Positions 24,792-34,913 of a DNA stretch of 49,760 nucleotides are shown in pieces; within the stretch, counting starts at the first letter, position 1, and each line of letters starts with the position of its first letter. Origin of the DNA: Acanthamoeba castellanii str. Neff (lineage: Eukaryota; Discosea; Longamoebia; Acanthamoebidae); NCBI RefSeq assembly GCF_000313135.1, contig NW_004457618.1:399139-448898 (forward strand). Reading direction: 5' to 3'. Below the pieces are notes generated by a model. The model worked only from the letters and a program-made list of their open reading frames with translations. It did no database searches and was not told where the DNA came from. The position numbers and the translations under genes were made by a program.

Positions 24792-26377
24792 ATGGCGACC
24801 GAGAACGAAACGGCTTTGATTGACCTCACGCCGGCGCAGCTGGAATCGTGGAAGCGCGACGGCTTCCTCTACATCAAGGCCCAGGACTTCTGGACGCCCC
24901 AGCAAATCGAAAATCTCAAGAAGGTACGCTGTTTACCCACCATCAATCACCCAATTCTCTCTTTCTCATCTCTATAAAGCCAATTTTATAGCGCCCATTA
25001 CCATTGAATTTGGATTTGTTTTCGTTTATGTACAAAGTTTCTGAGATTATGGCATGCCATCGTGTAGCACCATTTCAATTTTTGCATTTACATTGAATTT
25101 CGATTCAAAATCAATTACAATGCTAACTTACGACGACGACCATCGTGATCGTCAATGCTGATCTCTTCTCATCATTTCTCATCTGATAGTGGACCGCTGA
25201 TGTGGAGACGTGGTCCGAGACGCCCGGCAAGTGGATGATGTACTTCTCCAAGTCGGTGCGCCAGGACGACGAGGGCCGTCGGCTGCTCCACCGGCTCGAG
25301 AACTTCTTCGACTTCCACGCGGGCTTCAACGAGGCCTTCAACGGCGAGCGCTTCCTCCACCTCGTCACCCAGCTCTTCAACGGCGACCGAGCCATCCTCC
25401 ACAAGGAGAAGATCAACTTCAAGTACCCCGGCGGCGAGGGCTTCGAGCCTCACCAGGTGCGTGTGTGCGTGTGTGTGTGTGTGTGCGTGTGCGATTACTC
25501 AACGTGACACACACCACACACACGCGTGTGCGCACACAGGATCACGCCGCGGGCTGGTGGATGTACGGCCAGAGCCTGCACATCTCGATCATGGTCAACA
25601 TCGATCAGGCCACCAAGGAGAACGGTGCGTTGCCATCTAGCGCGCGCATGTGAGTGTGTGTCGTGTCGTGTCGCGTCGCGTAGTGCAGTGATTGGCTTAC
25701 ACGGCTGGTGTTGTTTCCCATCAGGCTGCCTCGAGGTGGTGGCGGGCGAGCACAACAAGGGCCTCCTCGGTCCCGAGTTCCAGGCCGTGCCGCAGGAGCT
25801 CGTCGACAAGTACACATGGTACCCCTTCCTCTCCCTCTTGCCCCCCCCCTCCTCTTCATTCTTCTTCATTCTTTTTTCGCTCTTCTTCTCACCATCATCG
25901 TTCTCTTCTCGCCCAGGATTCCTCTGGAAACCAATCCGGGCGATATCGTCTTCTTTGATTCCTACGTTCCTCACCGCTCGGGTACGAATGAATGAGTGAA
26001 CGCTTCTTCTTTCTTCTTCTCGGTCGCGTTCGCTGAACTCACAAATTTATTTTATTTTATTTTATAATTATAAATGTATTTTATTTATTTATTTATTTAT
26101 CATCAGCGCCCAACCTCAGCGACAAGCCCCGCCGCGTGCTCTACGTGACCTACTCCAAGGAGAAGGAGGGCGACTACAGGTACCACTACTACCATCACAC
26201 CGTCCACCATTCGCTTTGAGCGAGTGTGTGTCGTGTCGTGTGTCGTGTGTGCGTGTGCGTTTTCCTAACAAACAATGACACGCACCCAACAGGAGCAAGT
26301 ACTACGAGGACAAGAGGCAGTCGTTCCCGCCCGACTGCGAGAGGGAGGAGGGCAAGGACTACTCCTACAAGATCTAA
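24792..26377 (+). CDS. Phytanoyl-CoA dioxygenase (PhyH)-family oxygenase
   Basis: The ATG at 24792 follows a pyrimidine-rich leader and an A-run. The protein begins LIDLTPAQLESWKRDGFLYI, the usual PhyH opening. The metal-binding pair is HQD in GFEPHQDHAAGWW, with the HQ/D pair split by an intron at 25456-25540. The distal ligand and 2-oxoglutarate arginine are PHRSG and KPRRVLYVTY. The intermediate exon CLEVVAGEHNKG is also typical. By family knowledge it is an Fe(II)/2-oxoglutarate-dependent hydroxylase; the substrate cannot be named and need not be phytanoyl-CoA. About seven exons, with introns at about 24925-25189, 25456-25540, 25624-25724, 25819-25916, 25982-26105 and 26180-26292. C-terminus DYSYKI; stop at 26375-26377. 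No peroxisomal targeting signal is evident at the C-terminus. Confidence 0.9.
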
Positions 26378-26685
26378 GACCCCCCACACACTTTTCTCTC
26401 CTCTCTCATTTTGCTTCATCATCGCCTTCATTATCTTTCGAGCGGTCAGCTGGCTGCTCTGCACATTCACATGAACAAGTGAGCCCCTACACGCGGTCCT
26501 TCATCATTTGCTTCATCTTCAATCTTCTACATCTTCTACTTGGGGCCGTTTCTGCACCTTTTCGGCAGTTCTTCTGCGAGTCGTCTGTCGAGCGCTGTAG
26601 CAACCCGCGCTGAAAAGATGTTAGACAAGACTCGCGCCATCTCGCCAAGATCAACAACTGCTGCACAGCATCTTCACTCATCCAC
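26378..26685. other. Intergenic, PhyH-like / small ORF
   Basis: About 300 bp, pyrimidine-rich, with no coding signature seen. It holds the 3' UTR of the oxygenase and the presumed promoter of the small gene downstream. Confidence 0.45.
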
Positions 26686-27126
26686 ATGATCCCTGTTCTG
26701 CGCCACAAGCTGCCTTCCCTGGTCCGCGTCGCTGGAGCCGCCTGCATCCCCGTCGGTACCAAACAACCATCATCTTCCTTGGATGTAGCATGCTTCTTCC
26801 AATCTGTGAATTTGAATGCGAAATGGAATCCAACACAATCTTTGTGGATGGAATCAGTGACGGCAGCGTATCGCCACTCGCCGCGCACCACCGTGGCCGT
26901 GGGACTTACAGGCACCGCGGGCCTCACGTACGCGGCCTACCACTACGCCACACGCCCCACCCCAGCCCGTCCCAACCCGCCCCTGGCCGCCCCCGTGCCC
27001 GCCCCCCTCACCACCCATCATCATCATCAAGACGACGCAGACGGCCCGCAACGCGATCAAACCAGCACCAGCAGTGCGCCAGCTGCAAGCGAGAACCGCC
27101 GCCTGCACGGCTTGCCCGCTGTGTGA
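26686..27126 (+). CDS. Small putative single-pass membrane protein
   Basis: An ATG-initiated 146-codon frame of unknown function. The N-terminus is basic and amphipathic (MIPVLRHKLPSLVRVAGAA), like a mitochondrial presequence. A glycine-rich hydrophobic helix (TTVAVGLTGTAGLTYAAYHY) follows, then a Pro/Ala/His-rich tail. GC3 bias is good after about 26880 but poor at 26755-26850, so that stretch may be an intron (GTACC donor near 26754). It converges with the chitinase gene, 78 bp away. Confidence 0.4.
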   Translation: MIPVLRHKLPSLVRVAGAACIPVGTKQPSSSLDVACFFQSVNLNAKWNPTQSLWMESVTAAYRHSPRTTVAVGLTGTAGLTYAAYHYATRPTPARPNPPLAAPVPAPLTTHHHHQDDADGPQRDQTSTSSAPAASENRRLHGLPAV

Positions 27127-27204
27127 ACCTACTCTACACCAAAGCTGGTGAGACAGACACCACCATCATCACATTGTCTTCTTCTTCTTCTGCTGCTGCC
27201 ATCT

Positions 27205-28983
27205 TCAGGAGGAGGCAAAGGGGTTGATGGGCTGCGAGCAGCTGGGGAGGCCCAGTATCTGGCAAATGGTGGTGGCCGCCAGGTTGGCGCTCGGGTACGA
27301 CGGCGACGTCGCCTGGTTGGTTTGCTTCTGCACGCTCCACAACATCATCCCTGCAACACATTACATTAGCCAACAACATATCGAACATATTCTGAACAGC
27401 CCCGAACTAAAGACGAACCGCCGGCGCCGATCGTCGTATATAGTATAAAAATATCTTACCAGCCTTGGAGTCGCTCATTACAGCCTTGCCGAGGCGCTTG
27501 ATGGCGTCGACAGTGTAGACATGGCCGCCCCAGGCCTCCGGCGGCACCTGCGAGTGCCACAACCGTTGTGAAAAGGAATGCAACGACCACATTCCAGGCT
27601 GCTGACGTGGCCACGAGCCCCTCGAGGGGGATTAGTAGTTCGAGGTACCTCGACGCCCATGTTGATCTGGCCGCTGTAGATGGCCCGGTAGGCGGTCAGG
27701 GCTACCACCGGGTCGTAGGCGTTGCTGGCGTCGTAGCTCATCACGTTGAGCAGGTCGATCTTGTTCCCGCGGGCCGCCAGCGGGTTCACCAGCAGCCCTG
27801 TCGGTTCACAAGCGACAAGCCAACAATGCAGATAAATGCATATATAAATATATAAAATAGCCAGGTTTCCGATTGGTGGGTTGCACTGCACCATATGACA
27901 AGTAAAAATGAGCAAAAAAAAAGTGATTGGGCAACACTTACCAGTGTCGGCCGCAATTGGCTGGGCGTTGTAGAACTTGCCGGTGCCGTAGGCGCCCACA
28001 CTCCACGCGGCAATGGAGATCAGCTTCTGGCCTGATACGCACAACACGCACACACACGCACACGCGTGACCAACACACAGTGGCATGTGAGGCAGGCAGT
28101 AGTGGCGGAGTACCCTGGGGGAGTGCGCCGCGGAGCTGGTCGATGACGGAGATGAAGTTGGCGTCGCTGCCGCAGCGCACGGTGCCGCCCATCCGCTGGC
28201 AGTTCGGGTTGGAGGGCTCGTAGTCGATGTCCACCCCGTCGAATCCAAAGTCGTTCACCAGATTCGCGATCGCCCTCGCGTTCAACGCGCTCCAATCCCT
28301 GCCATCACGCACACGCCCGCACACGCACACCCGACCGCACACGCACACGCACACACACCATCGCACACGCACACGCGCGTGTACACTCTTCAGATTATTC
28401 GCACTCGAGGGTGGGGCGCTGGGTGTAGGTGGTACGTGTAGGTGGCGCCGCCGACGGCCAGCATGACCTTGGTGGTGGGGTTGCGCTGGCGGAGTGCGTC
28501 GATGGCCTGCTTGAGCGTGGACCCGTCGTACGAAAAGCTCAGCCCAGTCCCGGCCAGGTTCAGGTTGCCCCCATACTACGCGGTGAGGTGTGAGTTTAGT
28601 TTTGGTTTAGCTGCGCTCTGGGCTGGCGGTGGTGCGGCGTACGCTGCAGCTGGGCTGGGCGAACGCGACCAGGGCGACGTTGGCGTAGGCCGGCAACTGG
28701 GCTAGGCCGCTGTTGGCACCGTTGGAGACCTGCAGAGAATAAAAAGAAGAAAATGTAAATTAATTAAAATAAAAATAATGACGCATTGTGTTTACTCTTG
28801 AGGGGTAAAACTAAAATAAATGAATTCATGAAATCAGTAAATAGGTAGCAATGTTGGTACCCAGTGGTCAGACCAGCTTTGGAAATAGGCAGAGAATTGG
28901 CGTTGTTGGGCGGAGGAAGAGGCCACCAGACCCACAAGAAGGAGAAGGCCCACCAGGGCACCAAGGGACTTGCGCTGCTGCAT
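27205..28983 (-). CDS. Secreted GH18 chitinase-like glycosidase
   Basis: The ATG at 28983 begins a clear signal peptide (KSLGALVGLLLLVGLVASSS) with cleavage near SAQQ. Then come FSAYFQSWSDHW (first strand), VALVAFAQPSC, KVMLAVGGATYT (the SxGG-type strand) and FGFDGVDIDYEPSN, the DxxDxDxE catalytic signature with an intact Glu. LLNVMSYDASNAY and a C-terminal strand (MMLWSVQKQTN) close the barrel. It ends SQPINPFASS; stop at 27205. By family knowledge it hydrolyses beta-1,4 GlcNAc polymers with substrate assistance. It is secreted, so it would act on food or the cell's own coat. There are at least nine exons and no carbohydrate-binding module. It lies back to back with a small plus-strand ORF at 29156. 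Confidence 0.92.
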
Positions 28984-29155
28984 GGCCGTCGTACTCTTTG
29001 GAAGTGTTGTAGTAAAACAAACAACCACAACGCAGCTGGTGGCTTTTAGTTCTTGGCCACTTGCCACTGGCCTGTATGCACCAATGGGCACTGCCAACTA
29101 AACCTTCGTGGCTGAGGGATTGGCGGACGATTTATTCAGGCAGACTGACGCCGAC

Positions 29156-29356
29156 ATGGTGGAGGCCGTCAACGACGCCGTGACCGACAAGAAGATCATC
29201 ATCATCACCATAGACACGGAGACGGTGGACAACCGCTACAGCGTCGAGGTGGGCAAGTCGATCGAGGTCCTCATGCAGCAGGACAAGATCTGCTACGAGT
29301 ACCCCTACTCAGACGCCTACACCATCAGGCCGCCATGGCCGAGAAGAGCACTCTAA
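29156..29356 (+). CDS. Small ORF or last exon, unknown function
   Basis: A compact frame (MVEAVNDAVTDKKIIIITID, then SIEVLMQQDKICYEYPYSD) with coding-like codon use. The frame stays open upstream to about 29108 without an ATG, and TTTATTCAG at 29130-29138 is a good acceptor, so this may be the final exon of a gene whose start I cannot find, perhaps overlapping the chitinase promoter. Unrecognised. Confidence 0.4.
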   Translation: MVEAVNDAVTDKKIIIITIDTETVDNRYSVEVGKSIEVLMQQDKICYEYPYSDAYTIRPPWPRRAL

Positions 29357-29423
29357 GCCTTCACATGTGGTTTGAGTATTCATGTTATAATCGAGTAAAT
29401 AAATAGGAAATTTCGATATGATC

Positions 29424-31961
29424 TCACTGATCGGCAACGTCGTCCAGCTGCTGCTGGCTCTTGTGGAGCAGGCTGAGCGCGCTCTCGCCCTTCTGCGTGA
29501 GGTAAATCATCGACCGGCTGAGCTGCTGCGTGTGCCCGAATTGGCTGCCACCACCACGACGCAAACATAAAATAAGCGCGTGTCGTGTGTCGTGTCGCGT
29601 CGTGTGTTGCTGTCGCGTCGTGTGTCGTGTGTCGTGTGTGTCGTGTGTCGTGTGTGTTACCTGTCCTTGGCATCGTTGAGGGTCCGGAGCTTCTCCAGCC
29701 AGAGCACGTTCTGGTACTTGCTGTCGCCCAGCAGCCACTTCGTCTTGGCGCCCGACGCCGTCTTCTTCACCTTGAGCCCCTGCACGTCCTCGTCTGCGCG
29801 CGCCGCACAGGCCAACGACACGTCAGCACGCACACCGCACACACCGCACACGCACACCGCACACACGGTGATAGGGTACCCTTGTGCTTGCCCCAGGTGA
29901 CGGGGAAGAACTGGCTCTGGACCGAGGTCCACTTGGTCAGGGAGACGAACTGGTAGAAGGCGTCCTCGGGCTTGGCCTCCTTGTCCTTGGTCGGCTTGGC
30001 CAGCACGAAGCAGTCGTTGAACACGAACGCGTAGAACTTGCCCACCTGTGTGCGTGCGTGCGTGTGTGCGTCAGTGCGTGCGGTTGGGTGTGTGCGGTGG
30101 CGCGCGTGCGGTTGGGTGTGTGTGTGTGTGTGCGGTTGGGTGTGTGTGTGTGTGCGGTTGGGTGTTACCTCTTTCTTGGCGCCGGCGAGGTGTCGCGCGA
30201 GACGAGACTGGATGAGGTGCTTGGGGTCCTCGGCGGCGGTCCACCAGCCCTCGTGAACGTATCGTCGCTCGTTGGTCACCAGCGGCTCGTACAGCCCCAG
30301 CAGCTTCGTCTGCACCTTCGCCACCTGACCCCCCAATCAGCCACGACACACGACACGACACACACGACACACACGACACACGACACACACGACACACGAC
30401 ACACGACACACAAACACACGACACACAAAGCACATGACACACAAAGCACACGACACGCCTACGTACAAGTTCGATGGCGAGGGAGAAGCCCTTTTTGGTG
30501 TTGATGCGCTCGGCGAGGTCTTTCATGGCCTGAAGCGCCTCGAGGGTGTGGGGCAGCTCGACGTGCTTGCTGTAGGTCGTCATCTTTTTCAGGTCCTCCA
30601 GCAGCAAGATGTACCGCGGGATCTGTTGCACTGTTCTCGCGGTGTGTGCGGTGGCGCGTGTGCGTGTGCGATCATGCGTGTGCGATCATGCGTGTGCGAT
30701 GGCGTGTGCGATCATGCGTGTGCGGTGAGCAAAGCGCGCGTGTTGCGTGAGTGCGCCGGAGGCGGTACCGGGCATGATGAGGAAGCTCTCGAGGTGGAGG
30801 CACGAGGTCTTGCCGGCGCCGGCGCCCGCCTCGTCGCTGTTGATCGTCTGCAGGAACTGCGTGAACGAGTCCTGCTTGGCCAGCATGCGCAGCGTGTCCG
30901 TCGCCGTGTCGTAGTTGCGGAAGTACCCACTGTACAGGCTCAGCGCTGGAATCTACACGTTTCGGAGTCAGCCCACGACCGCACACACACAATCGCACAC
31001 ACACGACCGCACACACCGACCGCACACACCGACCGCACACACGCACGTACATATTGTACAAAGCTGTCGCTGATGGGCTGGTCGTGGTGGTCGGGCAGGT
31101 TGTTGACCCGCTCGCGCAGGGCGGCGGTCATGCCCTCGGCCAGGGTCAGGATCTTGTCCAGGTTGCCGAACAGGTCCCGCACCTGCGCCTCGGTCAGCGC
31201 ACCGCCGCCGCTGCCGCCGGAGCGTCGCTCGGCCTCGGCCCGGAACGGCGCCCAGTAGTGGAGGTGGATCTTGCGGAGGTTGTCGGTGTAGCGCGCCTGA
31301 TTGTCGACAATCTCGCGCACCTTCCTGAACCGCTTCTTCAGCGGCGTCGACTCGTAGCGGCTCCGCCAGCTTTGCACTGCGACGTCGACCAACGACCTGG
31401 TCAGCACCACACGGCACACACGGCACACACGACACACGACGCACGCGACACACGCGACACACGCGACACACGCGACACACGCGACACACGCGACACACGC
31501 GACACACGCGACACACACGACACACACGACACACACGACACACACGACACACACGCCACACACGACATACCGGCAAAGTGGAAGCTGCGTCGGTAGCGGC
31601 GCCATTTGCGGACGAGGCGCTGGCAGGCGACGATTTTGGCGAGGTCGGGGGCGGAGGTGAAGCGGTGGAGGGTGATGTCGCCGTAGCCGTCCTTGCCGCG
31701 GCCGCCCATGAGCTCGATGACGCCCCGGTGGCCGTACTTGAGGGCCACCTCGCGCGCGGTGCCGTCGGGTCCCACGATCGATACGTCGATGTCGCTGTGC
31801 CGCACCAGATGCCGCACCACCTTTGTGTTGCCCATCCGCGCCGCCACATGCAGGCACGTCTCGCCCCACCTGACCATGACGTCAGCATGTTTTTTCAAAA
31901 AGAAATAAACTGGACATTCTGGGAAATCAAAAACATTCATAATAAAACAAACATTACGAAA

Positions 31962-31996
<35 letters not shown>

Positions 31997-34427
31997 ATAG
32001 AAAGAAGGGTACTTGTTGAGGGTGTTGGGGTCGACGGCTTTGGGCTGGGTGGATTTGCCCTTCTTGCCTCGGTGCGCGTTGAGCAGAATCTCCACGTGCT
32101 TGGCCTTGCCGCTCTGCGCCGCCGAATGCAACGGATCTGTACAGATGATGATGATGATGACGACGACGACGACGACGACGACGACGATGAGGGTGACGAC
32201 AACGATGAGTTGGTGGGTGGTGGGCGTACATTCGCCGTTGCTGTTTTGGGCGTTGAGGTTGGCCCCGTGTTCGATGAACTTGCGGAGCGTCATCAGGCTC
32301 TCCTCCGGTTCCTCGTCCTCCTTGGTGCCCATCTCCCGCAGTCCACCACCATACCTACACTCGCACCACACATCAGCTACCACACGACACGACACGACAC
32401 GACACACGACACACGCGACACACATGAAACGACACGACACGACACGACACACACGACACATGGGCGGAGGTGAGTACCGCAGGAAGTAGATGAGCGCGGT
32501 GGTGCCCTCGGCAGTGGCGATGCACGGGTCGGCGCCCTTCTTGAGCAGGAGGGTGATGAGGCGGCAGTTGCCCTTGTAGCTCGCGCAGTGCAGGGCCGTC
32601 CATCCGGACCCGTCCGTCTCGTCCAGGTAGCCTCGTTCCTACACCCCAATGTTCGTCAGCCAAACCGAGTGCAACACACACGCACACGCACACGCACACG
32701 CACACGCACACGCACACGCACACGCACACGCACACGCACACGCACACGCACACGCGCACACAACGCGCACACAATGCGCACACAATGCGCACACAACACG
32801 TACCTTGGCATCGTCGATGACGGCTGACACGGTCTCGAGGTCGTCGCTTTCGTCGTCGCGGCCCTTGCCGATCCGCTCGGCGAAGGTGTCGATGGCGATG
32901 TGCAGCGGCGTCTGGCCGGCGTGGTTCTTGTACGGGTGGGCCTCGGTCGCGAGCGACGTCGACGCTGATGACGTGGCCGGCGACACGGATGACGTCAGCG
33001 ACGGGCTTCGCGAGTGGGATGGCGACGAGGTCGACGGGCTGCGCGAGTGCGACGGCGATCGGCTGCTGGTGAGGGCCTGGCGCGACGTTGCTGGCGACGA
33101 CGACGAAGAAGACGACGTCGACGTATGGTGGGCCGGGGCGGTGGTGGCGTGCAGGTCCTTGCGTGTCCTGCCGTTGGCCTTGTTGGCCGCGCGTTCGCTC
33201 TTCTCTCTTTCCTTCTCGCCTCGCTTTCGTTCTTTCTCCTTTTCGCGCTCCTCCGAGCCCACCTTGCCCTTGGAGCCGTGCCGGTCACCCGTGTCCTTGT
33301 GGTGCGTCAGCAGCGTCCGCAGCTGACCAAAGGTCATCGCGCGTTTCTTCTTCTTTTCCTTTTCCTTTTCCTTTGGCTTGCTGCCGTCCTTGCTGGCGCC
33401 ACCACCCGATTGGGTTGTCGTCTTGTCAGCCGCGCTGCCCGCCACCAGGCTCAGGTTGTCTTCGCTCAGCGAGCCCACGACTGTGGCGGCGGCGATGCGC
33501 GAGGGGCACACCGACAGGTGCATGCTCTCCCTGTAGGCCTTGTGCACGTGAATCGCCTCGTCCTCCTCGTTGAAGATCAGCTCGGCCTCGTCGTCGTCTT
33601 CATTCTTGTCGCCGTCGCCGTCTTCGCTATTGTCGACGCTGTCGTCGTCGACGTCGTCGCTCTCCTCCGCGTCGCTGTCGCCTTCGCCGTCCGATAGAAT
33701 GCCCGAGCCGCGGCCGGCCCGGCTGCCGTACCGCCGCCTGCGCCGGCCGCTGCTGCCGCCGCCGTAGCGCCGGCGGCTCCGGCCCTTCGGCTGCGCTCCG
33801 GCGGTTGCAACGGGCCCGCCGGTGCCGCTCGGCGCAGTGCCGCCGCCGGCACCAAACTGGGCGGTCTCGAGGGTGACGGGGCTGAAGCCGGGCGGAGGGC
33901 AGGCCGAGAAGTCCTCCGATCGGCTCTGGCTGCGGCGCACCCGCGGCGGTCGCGGCGGCGGTCGCTTTGCTCCTCCTCCCGTGTTCACCCCCACTTCGCC
34001 TCTGCAAAAATAATTAAAAATAAATGAATAAAAATAAGGAGATAAATAAGATGAGTAATATATTTTGATAGATAAATGAATAACCTAGGTGGCCGCTAAG
34101 AAATATTTGAGTACATTTATTTATAAATAAAGTGAAATCATAAAAAAAGGGAGGTTACCGTGGAGAGATGGGCGACGACGAGCCTGGAGCTGCGGTTGTG
34201 GTTGTGGTTCGCGGGGGTGTGGTACTACTAGTAGTCGTGGGGGGAGATTTGATGGTGTCGCCTGCGGGGGTCACGCCCAGCAGCCTGGCCGTGCGCGGTG
34301 AGAGGGCACTCGCAGGGCCAGGGGCGGGCGAGTTCGGAGTTGTAGTTGTGGAATGGGAGCCCGCAGGCTGAGCAAAGATGGCCATGAGGGCGGCCACCCT
34401 CGGTCTCGGCTGTTGGCTGGCCTCCAT
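29424..34427 (-). CDS. Ankyrin-IQ-DH-PH Rho guanine nucleotide exchange factor
   Basis: The ATG at 34427 (MEASQQPRPRV). A long disordered Ser/Pro/Thr region comes first, with Lys/Glu/Arg-rich and Ser-rich blocks (33000-33400). Ankyrin repeats start near 32930 (AGQTPLHIAIDTF) and continue with GWTALHCASYKGNCRLITLL, DPLHSAAQSGKAKHVEILL and GETCLHVAARMGNTKVVRHL. An IQ-like motif (ACQRLVRKWRRYRR, about 31600) suggests calmodulin binding. The DH domain runs about 31370-30470 and includes SLYSGYFRNYDTA and the hallmark PVQQIPRYILLLEDLKKMT. The PH domain runs about 30170-29670 (FYAFVFNDCFVLAKP). The stop is at 29424 after DDVADQ. By family knowledge it loads GTP onto a Rho/Rac GTPase at membranes. 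About 15 exons; the introns hold long ACACG/CACACG arrays. Confidence 0.92.
31445..31556. repeat. 9-bp GCGACACAC / GACACACAC array
   Basis: Seven copies of GCGACACAC followed by about five of GACACACAC, in the RhoGEF intron just before the DH domain. The two blocks differ by a G/C insertion, so the array evolved in steps. Confidence 0.93.
31959..31999. repeat. (AAAT)10 microsatellite
   Basis: A tetranucleotide run in an AT-rich intron of the RhoGEF gene between ankyrin exons. Confidence 0.95.
32676..32754. repeat. (CACACG)13 minisatellite
   Basis: A near-perfect hexamer array in an ankyrin-region intron of the RhoGEF gene; it is the reverse complement of the GTGTGC hexamer seen in the actin-like gene. 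Confidence 0.95.
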
Positions 34428-34913
34428 GGATGGAATCAATCAATCAATACCAGTTTGTTCAGTTGTCTCAAGGGTGACTGCCTTCATAATTAATTTCGTA
34501 CGAATTTTTGCGGACAGCTAGTGGCACACAGGGGGTGACTGATCGAGCTTCACTGGATTCTTCAACATCAATGGATAGCCCAACATACTTGTGGGTCCTA
34601 CCAAAGGTCATGGCAGACAGGGTGGAAGAGCACTGCAGTTTACTGTTCCATGCTTCCTCAGACATCCCTCATGCCAGCACACCAGGGTCCCCAGTTGTCA
34701 CTTTGGCTCCATTCACTTACCCACCAAACACAGCACCAACATCACAGCTGTGCAGGGTCATCTTCTGATTGTATTTTGCACAGTGCTTTGATGAATATTG
34801 CACACACTCACATGCCCACACAGGTGATGTTGGCAAGTGAAGGTGGTCATGGGCCATGATAATGAGTGTCCTTTGGACTAGAAGAATTTTTCCTTGGTGG
34901 CTTACAGGGAATG
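34428..34913. other. Intergenic, RhoGEF / receptor gene
   Basis: Nearly 490 bp between two minus-strand genes: the 3' flank of the receptor gene and the promoter of the RhoGEF gene. As at 19745-20440, the composition is unlike its surroundings (few CpG, no GTGTGCG words). Open frames at 34468-34665 (-) and 34508-34768 (+) have no recognisable family and no coding bias. Confidence 0.4.

Noticed and set aside
31445..31556. CRISPR-like periodicity
   Set aside because: Perfect 9-bp tandem units with no spacers, inside a eukaryotic intron.
33014..33697. Plus-strand frame rich in Val and Leu
   Set aside because: Antisense shadow of the low-complexity N-terminal region of the RhoGEF.
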